A DNA stretch of 64,000 nt, taken from NCBI GenBank assembly GCA_035505655.1, contig DATJQP010000042.1, positions 100,419-164,418 on the forward strand. Reading direction: 5' to 3'. Source of the DNA: JAGVPT01 sp035505655 (GTDB lineage: Bacteria; Bacteroidota; Ignavibacteria; UBA10030; UBA8401). The notes below the pieces were generated by a model that saw nothing but the letters and a program-made list of their open reading frames with translations, was not told where the DNA came from and ran no database searches. Made by a program: the position numbers and the translations under genes. This document shows, one piece after another, positions 1-8,686 of the stretch (position 1 is its first letter; every line of letters begins with the position of its first letter).

Positions 1-112
1 GGTCCTGACCCAGCGTCTCGAGAATCTCATTCGATTCGACGATGAAACTTTCGAGGATCTCCGCCATTTCTCCGTCGAATGCCATCGGCGCGTTATTCTG
101 TCCTTGTTCCAC
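1..112 (-). CDS. cheA: Chemotaxis histidine kinase CheA, N-terminal fragment (runs off the left edge)
   Basis: Only the first 37 codons lie in the window. Read from a GTG at 112, they contain a stretch beginning MAFDGEMAEILESF and continuing with acidic, helical residues typical of the start of a CheA Hpt (P1) domain. The GTG at 112 has a good ribosome site (AGAGGA) a few bases upstream; an in-frame ATG at 85 is the alternative start. CheA is the cytoplasmic kinase that CheW couples to chemoreceptors and that phosphorylates CheY. It follows cheZ, cheY and cheR on the same strand, 86 bases after cheZ, which supports the identification. The phosphorylated His, dimerisation and kinase domains lie outside the window, so the call rests on the N-terminus plus context. 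Confidence 0.72.
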   Translation of the reverse strand, partial: MEQGQNNAPMAFDGEMAEILESFIVESNEILETLGQD

Positions 113-198
113 TGTGTCCTCTTGTTCGCGAGCTTCCGGATGGCCGGGAGATCCCATTCATAATCCCGGACCCGGACGCGGTTGGGCAAATCAGTTTG

Positions 199-945
199 TC
201 ATTTCTGCGAAGAATATTGCTTCACGATTTCATCGGCGATGTCCTGCCGGTCTCCGGATTTCGTGTACCTGGCATCGACATCGAATGTTCGGGCCAGGAG
301 TGATGCCTCCTCAACATTCTCCCGGACGATATCGCCAGTCGTGCCACGTTCAAAGCGTTCCAGGGCCTTCACGAGCTGTGCCTCGACCGCCTCGATTGAG
401 TGCGCAACTCCGGCAATTTGCTGGCTGGCAATATCCTGCACCTGAAGGGCCATCGCGATGCTCATCGAGTCCTCCTTTGTTTCCCGGAGGAATCTCTCGA
501 TCGAAGGGATCGCCTCGCTCCCTTCGATCCCGCTGAGAATCTCGTTCACGACAAGGGCCGTGATCTCCGTCGCGGAGTACGCGTTTGCCGCCGACGCGTT
601 CTGCATGAAGCTTTCGGTCACCTTTTTTGCGGAGTCCTTCGCTGACTGAATGACTCCTTTCAGGCGCCGGACCTGCGCTTCGGCACTGGTGATCCTTGCC
701 GTCATCGTCTCAAGGACGTTGAGGATTTCCACCGTCGCATTTTCCGTCTCCTCGTTCACCCTGGAAAGCTGCATGGTGGCCTTCGGGATGCGGTGTGAGC
801 TTTCCTCGATGGAGTTCCTCACAGTCTCCAGAAGCGGGACGATTTCGTGAAGCAGGTGGATGAAATCCTTCAGAATGCCGCTGTTGTCGCCGTCCGGTGA
901 CTGCATGCCCGGACGCTGCGTTGATTCGAGTATTGCCTTTTCCAT
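199..945 (-). CDS. cheZ: CheY-P phosphatase CheZ
   Basis: A 248-residue, largely helical cytoplasmic protein. The CheZ family dephosphorylates CheY-P with an Asp and a Gln spaced D-x3-Q. Here the motif QVQDIASQQI gives Asp171 and Gln175 in the right context of a long amphipathic hairpin (about residues 60-200). The ATG at 945 is preferred over upstream in-frame codons because GAGGAG lies 9 bases before it; the longer reading would also run into the cheY stop. The gene lies between a CheY gene and cheA, as expected for a chemotaxis operon. The C-terminus, normally a CheY-binding helix, is acidic then basic (QDIADEIVKQY). CheZ outside proteobacteria is less usual but known. Confidence is high on family, lower on details of CheY contact. 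Confidence 0.85.
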   Translation of the reverse strand: MEKAILESTQRPGMQSPDGDNSGILKDFIHLLHEIVPLLETVRNSIEESSHRIPKATMQLSRVNEETENATVEILNVLETMTARITSAEAQVRRLKGVIQSAKDSAKKVTESFMQNASAANAYSATEITALVVNEILSGIEGSEAIPSIERFLRETKEDSMSIAMALQVQDIASQQIAGVAHSIEAVEAQLVKALERFERGTTGDIVRENVEEASLLARTFDVDARYTKSGDRQDIADEIVKQYSSQK

Positions 946-1001
946 CGGATGTGCTCCTCGTTGGTCTCTAACGTGACGGTAGTCTTGCCCGGCCGACGGC
1001 C

Positions 1002-1388
1002 TCAAGCCGGCCTGAGCTCCACGGATTTCATGATCTGATCGATCTTGTCCTTCAGGCTCTGCGGGGTGAATGGCTTCACGATATAGTTGTTCACCCTCGC
1101 CTTCATCGCTTCGATGACGTCGTCCTTATTCCCGCGCGTGGTGATCATGAGAATGGGAATATTCTCGTACTGCGGATTAGAGCGAAGCCAGCGTGAGAGG
1201 TCGAGCCCGTTCATTTCCGGCATGTTCCAGTCCGTGATGACAAACTGCGCCCCCTCGCTCAGGATCTTCGCCACTGCGTCCTTTCCGTCCGTCGCCTCGA
1301 TGACGTCCTCAAATCCCTGAGTCTTGAGGGCGTTCACAACGATACGTCTCATTGTGAGCGAGTCGTCAACTACCAGTATCTTTGCCAT
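1002..1388 (-). CDS. cheY: CheY-type single-domain response regulator
   Basis: A 128-residue receiver domain with no output domain. Visible residues are the acidic pair Asp8/Asp9, the phospho-acceptor Asp53 in ITDWNMP, Thr83/Thr84 and Lys105 in IVKPF. The W after the phospho-Asp and the NMPEMNG loop match motor-binding CheY proteins. It is the most likely flagellar-switch CheY here, because cheZ follows 56 bases downstream and cheA comes next. AAGGAA precedes the ATG by 8 bases. A second receiver-only gene lies just upstream, so which of the two contacts the motor is an inference. Confidence 0.9.
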   Translation of the reverse strand: MAKILVVDDSLTMRRIVVNALKTQGFEDVIEATDGKDAVAKILSEGAQFVITDWNMPEMNGLDLSRWLRSNPQYENIPILMITTRGNKDDVIEAMKARVNNYIVKPFTPQSLKDKIDQIMKSVELRPA

Positions 1389-1442
1389 AGCCGAAGTTCC
1401 TTTTCTCCATGATGATCCACATCGTTCTCCCTCGAACCCGGA

Positions 1443-1817
1443 TCAATCGGTCCAGCTGAGGTATTTCGACACTTCGTACTGAATTTTTTCAAGGCTGAAG
1501 GGTTTGATGACATACGATCCGACTCCGAGCTTTGCCCCTTGTTCCCTGTTCGCCTGGTCCGAGAGAGAGGTGAGGATGATGACGGGAAGGTCCTTGAATT
1601 CTGCACTCTCCCGGAGGGTCCTGATCAGTTCAAAACCATCCATCGTCGGCATATTGAGATCCGTGATGACGAGGTCGAATTTCCCCGTCGGAAGCTTCTC
1701 GAGCGCATCCATCCCGTCGCATGCGGTCACCACCTTGAAGCCTTGCATTGAAAGAGAGACCGAGACGAATTTTCTTACCGTCGCGGAATCGTCGACGACG
1801 AGCACTTCCCTGCTCAT
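1443..1817 (-). CDS. CheY-like single-domain response regulator (second receiver)
   Basis: A 124-residue receiver with Asp9/Asp10, phospho-acceptor Asp53 (ITDLNMP), Thr83 and Lys105 (VIKPF), and no output domain. It lies between cheR and cheY: the cheR stop is 7 bases away, and a strong AAGGAG site overlaps that junction. Its sequence differs clearly from the downstream CheY (for example SVSLSMQGF against NALKTQGF), so this is not a recent tandem duplication. Likely roles are a phosphate sink or a receiver for CheA in a branched chemotaxis system; the sequence alone cannot choose. Confidence 0.87.
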   Translation of the reverse strand: MSREVLVVDDSATVRKFVSVSLSMQGFKVVTACDGMDALEKLPTGKFDLVITDLNMPTMDGFELIRTLRESAEFKDLPVIILTSLSDQANREQGAKLGVGSYVIKPFSLEKIQYEVSKYLSWTD

Positions 1818-1824
1818 GGGACCA

Positions 1825-2709
1825 TTACTCCTTCTGATACGCGACTGTTTTCGGAAAATTTACGAGTTTGAAGGCGGACGAAATCCCGTGGAGCGACTCC
1901 GCGTATCCGATGAAGAGGAATCCGCCGGGGTTAAGGTTATCGTAGAGATCGGAGACAACCTGAATCTTTGACTGTTGGTCGAAGTAGATGAGAACATTTG
2001 CGCAAAAAATGATATCGAAACGGCCCATCGCTCTCATCCGTCCACGATCGTAAAGGTTCAGATGCTCGAACCGGGCAAGCTTCTTCGCCTGAGGAACGAG
2101 GTGAAACCTGCCGTCAACCGCCTCAAAGTACTTGTCCATGTAGAGCCTGGGCATGTTGCGGACCGAATATTCCCTGTAAACGCCGGCGCGGGCGGTTTCG
2201 ATCACCGCCGAGCTGAGATCCGTTCCGACAATCTCGATCTCAAGTCCCGCGTATCGCGGCCGGATCTTTTCAAGGTAGATCATCGCCAGCGTATACGCTT
2301 CCTCGCCCGATGAACTCGCGGCGCTCCACACCTTCAGCTTCGATTTCGCTGCACCGGTTTTTCGCTCCAGGATCTGCGGCACGAGCGTCTTCTCAAAAGC
2401 CTCAAACTGAGGTTCATTTCGGAAAAAGAACGTTTCGTTGATCGTCACTGCCTCATAGAGAAACTTCATCTCGGCCGCGCGCTGTGGGCTGAGGCGAACG
2501 AGCTGGAGGTACGACTCAAAACTTTCCATTCCGATCACTTGAAGTCGCTTTCCGAGCCGGCCTTCAAGAAGGTACTTCTTGTTGTCCTGGAAGTAGATCC
2601 CGGTGTTTTCGTAAATGAAATCTCTCGTCGCCCGGAACACTTCGTCGGTCATTTTGGGGGGCGACGGCACTCCCGGGAGACGATACGCTACAGTCATCGG
2701 CGCGGTCAC
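1825..2709 (-). CDS. cheR: Chemotaxis protein methyltransferase CheR
   Basis: A 294-residue SAM-dependent enzyme that methylates glutamates on chemoreceptors for adaptation. It shows the CheR N-terminal helical domain (about residues 20-85), the TINETFFFR signature (89-97), the SAM-binding loop SAASSSGEEAYT (129-140) and CANVLIYFD (236-244). The chosen start is the GTG at 2709, with AGGAG six bases upstream inside the end of the HEAT gene; an ATG lies four codons later. The gene sits between the HEAT-repeat gene and the receiver genes with very short gaps, so it is in the same operon. No cheB is visible in the window. Confidence 0.93.
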   Translation of the reverse strand: MTAPMTVAYRLPGVPSPPKMTDEVFRATRDFIYENTGIYFQDNKKYLLEGRLGKRLQVIGMESFESYLQLVRLSPQRAAEMKFLYEAVTINETFFFRNEPQFEAFEKTLVPQILERKTGAAKSKLKVWSAASSSGEEAYTLAMIYLEKIRPRYAGLEIEIVGTDLSSAVIETARAGVYREYSVRNMPRLYMDKYFEAVDGRFHLVPQAKKLARFEHLNLYDRGRMRAMGRFDIIFCANVLIYFDQQSKIQVVSDLYDNLNPGGFLFIGYAESLHGISSAFKLVNFPKTVAYQKE

Positions 2710-2718
2710 TTCGTTCTC

Positions 2719-4158
2719 CTAAGGATGTTCGGCTGAATCTTCATGAGTCTCCGCCTGAGGGGAGTACCCCTTCGATTCGAGCGTCGACGCCGCCACCTCC
2801 CTCACCATTTCATCGTCGTCCGAGAGAAACCGAGCGATGAACTCCGGGATGCCCCGATTTTCGAGGGGGGCGACAAGTTCAATGACATGAATGCGAAGCC
2901 AGGGATCCGGTTCCTCGGTAACGGACGCAAGGTATTCAAAGGCGCGGTCTGCGTCGAGGCGAAGCATCGTATCTACGATGGCGCCACGCGTATCTTCCGA
3001 CGCCTCGGCCCATCCTCCGCTGACGAATTCGAACGCACTCTCAAGAAGGCGGGAAAGGTCTGAGAGGCGACCCTCCGCCATCGTTCCATAATCAATGAGC
3101 GAACAGATCCGGCCCAGGAGGGCGATAACCTCCTTGTTCGGCTTCAGCACACCCGACTCCGCCATATGAACGACCACCCGGAAAATCTCGGGGCGTTTCT
3201 CCAGAAGCGGAAGGATGACAGCGTCGATTTCTTCCGTCTGCCCGAGATTGCTGACCAGGGCGGAGGTTACCTCCTCGTCCGGTATCTCCCCCAAAGCGCG
3301 GGCTGCGCTGATCCGGACGCCACAATCCTCACATTGGATGGCACTGAGGAGATCTCCCCGGAACTCGGTGAGATCCGAGAGGGGTCTGTGGAGACGATCG
3401 AGAATCCTGATCAGGGTATGGAGCAAGGCCAATCGGAGCCTGCCGCTGACACGGGCCACCCCTTCCCGGATCGTCTGGACCGCGCTTGATCCCCCGATGA
3501 GCCCGAGTGCATCGATGACGGAATAAAGTACAAGCCGATCCGCCTCCTCGTCCGCAATCAATGCCGAAAGGTACTTGAGCAGAAACTCGCCGGCCTCCTC
3601 GTCTCCAATTTTTCCGAGTGATTCGGCAACAACAGCCTTCGCGTAATCGTGAAGCTTGAACACCCTGATCAGGTGTGACACGGCACGCCTGCTCTTGATG
3701 TTCCCGAGCGCCTCGGCCGCCGAGACGACGACGTTTTCGTCGGCATCGTCAAGCAGCGGAAGGATGTGGTCGACGGTCTGATCATTTCCAATAAGCCCGA
3801 GAATGTCCACCGCAAACTTTCTCACGTCCTGGTCGACGTCATAGAGGTACGGCAGCAACGCTCCCACCGAATGGTCCTTGAGACGCATGAGAAGCTCCGC
3901 CGCGAGGTTCCGTGTTACGATATTCTCATCGGCGATGTACTCGACCGCTGCCCGTGCGACGTTTTCGTTTCCGATCCTGGAAAGGGACCTCAGGGCGGAG
4001 TCACGCACACCTTTGTTTTCATCGCGGAGGGCTGCCGCAAGGGCAGCAATGGGCGCAAAACCCGAGGATTCCGAGAGATCCTCGGCTGCCCTGCGTCGCG
4101 CGGCGGGATCGTCGTCCGAAAGAAGCGTTGCAAGCTGGAGTTTGACTTCACTATTCAT
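2719..4158 (-). CDS. HEAT-repeat protein of the chemotaxis operon
   Basis: A 479-residue all-helical repeat protein without signal peptide or membrane segment. Tandem HEAT/PBS-type units are visible throughout, for example IAALAAALRDENKGVRDSAL, LLPYLYDVDQDVRKFAVDIL and ILPLLDDADENVVVSAAEAL, each with the conserved D-x-V-R or A-A-E-A-L pattern. Such proteins act as scaffolds, and no catalytic residues are seen. It lies 9 bases upstream of cheR and 39 bases downstream of the FapA-like gene, so its product probably works with the chemotaxis or signalling machinery. Its partner is unknown. The ribosome site is weak, which suggests translational coupling to the gene before it. Confidence 0.82.
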   Translation of the reverse strand: MNSEVKLQLATLLSDDDPAARRRAAEDLSESSGFAPIAALAAALRDENKGVRDSALRSLSRIGNENVARAAVEYIADENIVTRNLAAELLMRLKDHSVGALLPYLYDVDQDVRKFAVDILGLIGNDQTVDHILPLLDDADENVVVSAAEALGNIKSRRAVSHLIRVFKLHDYAKAVVAESLGKIGDEEAGEFLLKYLSALIADEEADRLVLYSVIDALGLIGGSSAVQTIREGVARVSGRLRLALLHTLIRILDRLHRPLSDLTEFRGDLLSAIQCEDCGVRISAARALGEIPDEEVTSALVSNLGQTEEIDAVILPLLEKRPEIFRVVVHMAESGVLKPNKEVIALLGRICSLIDYGTMAEGRLSDLSRLLESAFEFVSGGWAEASEDTRGAIVDTMLRLDADRAFEYLASVTEEPDPWLRIHVIELVAPLENRGIPEFIARFLSDDDEMVREVAASTLESKGYSPQAETHEDSAEHP

Positions 4159-4197
4159 CGGTGTATCCGGGTGAATTGCACAAACACATTCGGTAGC

Positions 4198-5595
4198 TCA
4201 TTCGGATGGCGCCGGCTGCTCTTCGAGCTTTCCGTTCTTTTCTGTAAACATCACTTCTCGAAGCGCGCTGTGCATGAGTTTCTTGACGCCGTTGACATCG
4301 ATCAAGACGTTCATAAAGACTGTCCCCCGGACGATAACACGTGCGCCGGCACAGTCTCGAATCGCTGTTTCGAGAGCGATCTTCTTTTTCTGAAGCTCAC
4401 CAATCGACGATGGGAGGTCGACCTGGATCCTCTTGAGTTTCGCGAGCAGCTGGCTTTGTTCATCCGTCAGCGGGGCGTCCAGCTGACTCCTTATGAGCTT
4501 GTAGACATAATCCCTGATATCGGTCGACTGCTTATTCAGTTGCTCCAATTCCTTTTCGACCGCAAGGTGTTTCTCGATCAGCTCTGCACGGTGGCCGGCA
4601 TACACCGTTGCCTGTGTGTCGTCCCCGTTCCCGAGGTTGAAGACCTCAACCGTATTGCCGGCGCGGAGGACACAACCCACGATCTTGGCCCTGGAAGAGC
4701 AAATCGCATCTCCGGCATTCAGCTTCGCGCAAACGGCCTCGCGTTCTATTGTTATCTTCCTGTCGCTCGTGATTGTCTGATTGAGCACGTGATGGACCGA
4801 GACGTTTCCACCTGCCGTGATCGACCCTTTCCCACGGCCCAGGAAGCCCTTCTTGAGTACGACGTTACCCCCGGCGATGATCGTCGCATCGCCGACATCG
4901 CCGCGAATTTCGAGGTTTTTCTGAACCTTGATCGTAAAATCGCTCTTCATGTCGCCGGTCACAATCATCGACCCAATGAAATCGATATCCCCCGTGGAAA
5001 AATCAATGTCCCCCCTGATGGTGATTACCGGCTGGACCTCGATCGTCCCGTCGGGCTTGATGACGAGATTGCCATCTTCGGCGGCTGTCAGTGTCTCAAG
5101 GTCAGACGGATCGGAGGTCACATACGAACCTTTGAATACCCGAGCCCGCTTGCCCGAGATGGCAGCGATCGGAAGCCCTTTGACTGACATTCCGGGGACG
5201 CCCTCTTGCGGAGGATGCACCGTCGCAATCCTTTCCCCTTTCCTGACATTGTGGATGCGGTTGAGGTTGTGAAGATCAACCTTTCCGCCTTTCTCTTCCA
5301 TCACCTCTTTTTTTGAGAGGTCAATGTGGCACTCAAGCCATCCATCTTTTCCGGAGGTGGGAGCGATCCCTTCGGCGACGAGGATAGGAACGTTCGGACT
5401 CGCTTCGGCAAGAAGGAGTCTCACAAGGTCATCCTTCACTCCGAAGATGATCCCCTTGTCTTCAAGCAACTGTACCAGGCTGGTTTCGGAAATGGGTGTG
5501 TCTTCTATCAGTTCGTCCTTGATCGCGAAGGCCCGGGACCCGTCATCCGATAGGCTTACCTGGATATGCTCGTGCAACGACTCTTCGACAATCAT
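4198..5595 (-). CDS. FapA/DUF342-family protein (polymerised beta-sheet core)
   Basis: About 465 residues from the ATG at 5595. The family has an N-terminal catalytic-like domain, a central right-handed beta-helix built of short glycine repeats and a C-terminal coiled coil. Here the core is seen as ITIRGDIDFSTGDIDFIG, KNLEIRGDVGDATIIAGGNV and SITAGGNVSVHHV, followed by a Glu/Lys/Leu-rich coiled coil from HRAELIEKHLAVEKELEQL. It probably forms an elongated cytoplasmic scaffold; the biochemical role is poorly known. The open frame extends upstream through a Cys-rich stretch (CWHATCLICP, then KMGSEC) that could belong to a longer product starting at a GTG near 5739, but that GTG lacks a ribosome site. 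A terminator at 5785-5820 excludes any start beyond it. Confidence 0.85.
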   Translation of the reverse strand: MIVEESLHEHIQVSLSDDGSRAFAIKDELIEDTPISETSLVQLLEDKGIIFGVKDDLVRLLLAEASPNVPILVAEGIAPTSGKDGWLECHIDLSKKEVMEEKGGKVDLHNLNRIHNVRKGERIATVHPPQEGVPGMSVKGLPIAAISGKRARVFKGSYVTSDPSDLETLTAAEDGNLVIKPDGTIEVQPVITIRGDIDFSTGDIDFIGSMIVTGDMKSDFTIKVQKNLEIRGDVGDATIIAGGNVVLKKGFLGRGKGSITAGGNVSVHHVLNQTITSDRKITIEREAVCAKLNAGDAICSSRAKIVGCVLRAGNTVEVFNLGNGDDTQATVYAGHRAELIEKHLAVEKELEQLNKQSTDIRDYVYKLIRSQLDAPLTDEQSQLLAKLKRIQVDLPSSIGELQKKKIALETAIRDCAGARVIVRGTVFMNVLIDVNGVKKLMHSALREVMFTEKNGKLEEQPAPSE

Positions 5596-5784
5596 GAGCT
5601 TCTCGTTCCATGGTCCGCCGGGTTCGCCCGCCCGGCACTCCGACCCCATTTTCGGGCAGATTAGACAAGTAGCGTGCCAACAGATATTCTCAGTTTTGCC
5701 TTCACTTCGGCATGTCGACTGAAGCCATAAGGCCGACACATGGCTGTCTTTGCACAGTTGAACAGAGAAAGCCAGGTATGAGAT

Positions 5785-5820
5785 GCAAAAAAGGCTCCCG
5801 CCGAGAAATGCGGGAGCCTT
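5785..5820 (-). terminator. Rho-independent terminator before the FapA-like gene
   Basis: Arms AAGGCTCCCG (5791-5800) and CGGGAGCCTT (5811-5820) form a perfect 10-bp stem with a 10-base loop. On the minus strand the stem is followed at once by a run of T. It ends transcripts coming from the MCP gene at 6142-7779 and separates that unit from the FapA-HEAT-cheR-cheY-cheZ-cheA unit. Confidence 0.88.
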
Positions 5821-6141
5821 GGTTGACAAAAGCTCAGGAGAATGAAATGGAGACAATCAAGAGAGAAGAATGCGATCCGTCATCAAGTTGAGCCCTCCCC
5901 AGCATACTCCGGGCGGCTTCGGCCGAAGCAAAAATCGACTATGCCGCGCAAGCAACACTCATCGCCCGGCGATAGAGGTTCGAGAAGTAATCGTATGCGC
6001 AAATCCGGTGAGACGTTTCACCCCGGCGATGGTATCACATTCTTCGCCCTCAGCGGGGAATTGCGAGACAGGTCACCTCCCGTCTCCTCCCGGCTTTATC
6101 GACCGAGCAAACCTCCCAGACTTCCTCCTCCACCTCCGATT
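5821..6141. other. Intergenic stretch without a recognisable gene
   Basis: This is 321 bases between the MCP stop codon and the terminator stem. Open frames on either strand here are short and have atypical composition, with no recognisable domain or convincing ribosome site. It is probably the 3' untranslated part of the MCP transcript. Confidence 0.5.
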
Positions 6142-7779
6142 CTACGCGTGGGGCACGATGGCCCCGTTGGCGCGGACCGCCATGGCTGAGATCTTCCGAT
6201 CGCTCTTTGTCGTCGTCACGCCCGACCTCTCGGGGCTTTGTGATTCCGAGCGCTCGGAGATATTGAATTTCTGAACAAGGCGGTTCAGTTCCTCCGTGAG
6301 GCGTCCGAGATCGGAGGCTGCCTGAGCTATCTGGAGAGTTCCCGTCGTCGACTGGGTCGTCACCGTGCTGATTTCCTCGACGTTCTTTGAAATATGTTCG
6401 CTTGCTGCCGACTGCTCTTCGCTTGCGGCCGCGATCTGATTGATCATATCTGTGACTTTCTGGGAGATGTCGACGATCTCCTGGAGCGATGCCCCGGCCT
6501 TGTCCGCGAGTGATATTCCTTCTCCCACCTGTCTGGTCCCCTCTTCCATCGCGAGAACCGCTCCCTGCGTCTCCGTCTGGATTTTTTTGATCATCGATGC
6601 GATCTCTTTGGTGGCTTTGGTCGTCCGCTCTGCCAACCGACGCACCTCGTCCGCGACCACCGCAAATCCACGTCCCTGCTCGCCTGCACGCGCGGCTTCG
6701 ATGGCCGCATTGAGGGCAAGAAGATTCGTCTGGTCGGCGATATCGTCAATGACGCCGATAATCTCTCCGATCTGGTCGCTCGACACGCCGAGGGTCTTCA
6801 CCGTGTCGGAGGACTTGTTGACGACCGCCGCTATCCGTTTCATTCCTTCGATCGTTTCCTCGACGACCTTCCCACCCTGTTCTGCCGCAACTCTGGCTTT
6901 TCTGGCAGTTTCTGCGGTCGAAATCGCATTCTTCGAATTTTCGACGATCGTCTTTGTCATCTCCTCCACGGCGGAAGCCACCTCGGACGAGCGTTCGGCT
7001 TGTCTCCGCATGCCTTCGTCCATGCTACCGGAGTCGCCGCTGATCCGCTGGACTTGGCTCGAAATCTCGACAGTCATCTGGCGAATTTGTTCCACCGTCC
7101 CTCTCAGTCCGCTCACCAGCCCGTTGAGGCTCCTCACGAGGTGCCCCACTTCATCGCTTGAGCTCTCCTCGAGGTGAATCGTGAGGTCGCCGGTCGAGAC
7201 AAGTTCAATCCCTGAGAGGAGAGGCTGCAGCATCTTCATGATGAGGCTCACGACAACGACTCCCGTGAGCGAGAAGAGAAGGCACATCGCGACGGACCAG
7301 ATGATGGAATTCCGGGTATCCGCCCTCAGGTTTTCCAACGTCATGCCGACCACGACGCTCCCGAGAGCGACGGCATCTCCCTGTCTGGCGTAGATAGGCG
7401 CATCGAAAAGTGCGACCGGGTTTCCATCGGGATCGACGGTATCAATCTCCTTCACATCCTTCTCGTTCTGAGACCTGGTGGCCTTTGCCGGTCTGCCCCG
7501 TCCGATGATTTGGTGACCGTTTTGATCAACAAACGAGACCGAACGGACCTCCTTGTCCATGAAAGCTGACTCGCTGATCGACGACAATTGAGTCGAATCC
7601 GCCATCATGACGCCGAGACGCCCGTTGGAAGCAAGGCTCATCGCCACGGAAGCGCCGTGCTTCCGGAACTGCTCATCCCGTGACGAACCGATGAGCAGAC
7701 TGAACAGAACGCTGAGTGTCACCGTAAGAAGAACAATGACGCTCACGACTGCTCCCAGGAGTTTTGTTCTTAGTTTCAC
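6142..7779 (-). CDS. Methyl-accepting chemotaxis protein 1
   Basis: A 545-residue transmembrane chemoreceptor. TM1 is about residues 8-32, a periplasmic region follows, and TM2 is about 160-183 (SVAMCLLFSLTGVVVVSLIM). Next come a HAMP domain and a long signalling coiled coil whose tip (DDIADQTNLLALNAAIEAAR and GRGFAVVADEVRRLAERT) binds CheA and CheW. The start is the GTG at 7779 with AGAAAGG upstream. The preceding gene, 19 bases away, encodes a periplasmic binding-like protein and probably delivers the ligand. The C-terminus VRANGAIVPHA resembles that of the second MCP in this window, and no NWETF-like CheR pentapeptide is present. Confidence 0.94.
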   Translation of the reverse strand: MKLRTKLLGAVVSVIVLLTVTLSVLFSLLIGSSRDEQFRKHGASVAMSLASNGRLGVMMADSTQLSSISESAFMDKEVRSVSFVDQNGHQIIGRGRPAKATRSQNEKDVKEIDTVDPDGNPVALFDAPIYARQGDAVALGSVVVGMTLENLRADTRNSIIWSVAMCLLFSLTGVVVVSLIMKMLQPLLSGIELVSTGDLTIHLEESSSDEVGHLVRSLNGLVSGLRGTVEQIRQMTVEISSQVQRISGDSGSMDEGMRRQAERSSEVASAVEEMTKTIVENSKNAISTAETARKARVAAEQGGKVVEETIEGMKRIAAVVNKSSDTVKTLGVSSDQIGEIIGVIDDIADQTNLLALNAAIEAARAGEQGRGFAVVADEVRRLAERTTKATKEIASMIKKIQTETQGAVLAMEEGTRQVGEGISLADKAGASLQEIVDISQKVTDMINQIAAASEEQSAASEHISKNVEEISTVTTQSTTGTLQIAQAASDLGRLTEELNRLVQKFNISERSESQSPERSGVTTTKSDRKISAMAVRANGAIVPHA

Positions 7780-7798
7780 GGATCAGGCCTTTCTCTAG

Positions 7799-8359
7799 TT
7801 ATCGTGAGACGTATGTCACGCTTGAGCTTTCTTCTGTCGGGACATGGGCACCCAACACCGAGGCGATTTTCTGATTGACATAAACCGTGAGCTTGCCCCC
7901 TTCGATCTGGACGCTGCAGAGCGCACCCGAAGCAAGAAGGGATGGATCCGGAATGCAGAGGCCCACCTTGTCGAGCAACGTGTTCGTTCGAAGGTACTCG
8001 AAGCCAACCCCCATCATCAAATCGTCATTGCTCTTGGGCACCCAAAGGATCTGGATTTTCTTTTCCGAGACCATCTTCTTGTAGACCTGCGAGATGTCGC
8101 GCGGATCCTGGGGGATGCCCACGACGATTTGCTCCCCCTGGCCGAGCCCGGCTCGGGTGATGTCTTGAATTTCTTTGTCGGAGAGATTGCTGCTCATGAC
8201 TCCGATGACCTTGAGGTCAGGCTGCAGCAGTTTTAAAACGGCAATCTGCTGACCGTATGACGGTTTACCCTGCGCGTGCGCGATTGTCGCTACCACGACA
8301 GAAATGGCGAAGATCGCGGCGAGTGCCCCAAGTCTCCGGTACACCTGTAGTCCGTTCAT
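7799..8359 (-). CDS. Periplasmic ABC substrate-binding-like protein paired with an MCP
   Basis: A 186-residue exported protein. Residues 1-29 form a signal peptide (LGALAAIFAISVVVATIAHA, cleaved near AHA-QG). The mature part resembles the PF04392 type of ABC-transporter substrate-binding protein, especially the closing pattern GGKLTVYVNQKIASVLGAHVP. It is shorter than the usual family length of about 300 residues, and only one lobe or a reduced form seems present. No permease or ATPase genes are nearby; instead an MCP follows 19 bases downstream. A role as soluble ligand-sensing partner of that chemoreceptor is therefore more likely than transport. The family assignment is from remembered pattern, not alignment. 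Confidence 0.6.
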   Translation of the reverse strand: MNGLQVYRRLGALAAIFAISVVVATIAHAQGKPSYGQQIAVLKLLQPDLKVIGVMSSNLSDKEIQDITRAGLGQGEQIVVGIPQDPRDISQVYKKMVSEKKIQILWVPKSNDDLMMGVGFEYLRTNTLLDKVGLCIPDPSLLASGALCSVQIEGGKLTVYVNQKIASVLGAHVPTEESSSVTYVSR

Positions 8360-8686
8360 TGTGCGACGCTCACATTCATCATGAGAAATTTGCCCTCTAT
8401 GATTTCAACGTACCAGTGATAAGAATCTTGTGGACCGTGACGATCCTCAACCCTTCCACGGGATCATTTTTTTCCATCACGCGCTTTCGACGCAGGCTCG
8501 ATTCCCCTTGCCCGCCGTGGAGCTGACGAGCCCGCAAATGTTCCTCTCAATCGCGAGCGCCTCTCCGCGAGTCAACGGGTGCCCGGTGCCGCCTCCAAAA
8601 GGTGGTGATGCATTTTGAAGCATCGCAGGCGCGTTTGGAGCATCGCTGTCCTTCTTTGAATACAAGATCAGCCGGGAAAAGGGGGA
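8360..8686. other. Intergenic stretch between cheW and the binding-protein gene; weak small ORF
   Basis: This is 327 bases between cheW and the binding-like gene. A minus-strand frame from a TTG at 8665 to 8477 (62 codons) has coding-like codon choice in its second half (GEALAIERNICGLVSS) but no ribosome site and no recognisable family. A weak hairpin GATGC-N8-GCATC lies near 8607-8625. Nothing else is evident. Confidence 0.35.

Noticed and set aside
3766..5187. A 473-codon plus-strand frame
   Set aside because: It lies antisense to the HEAT and FapA-like genes, which have recognisable domains. It is a GC-rich shadow frame.
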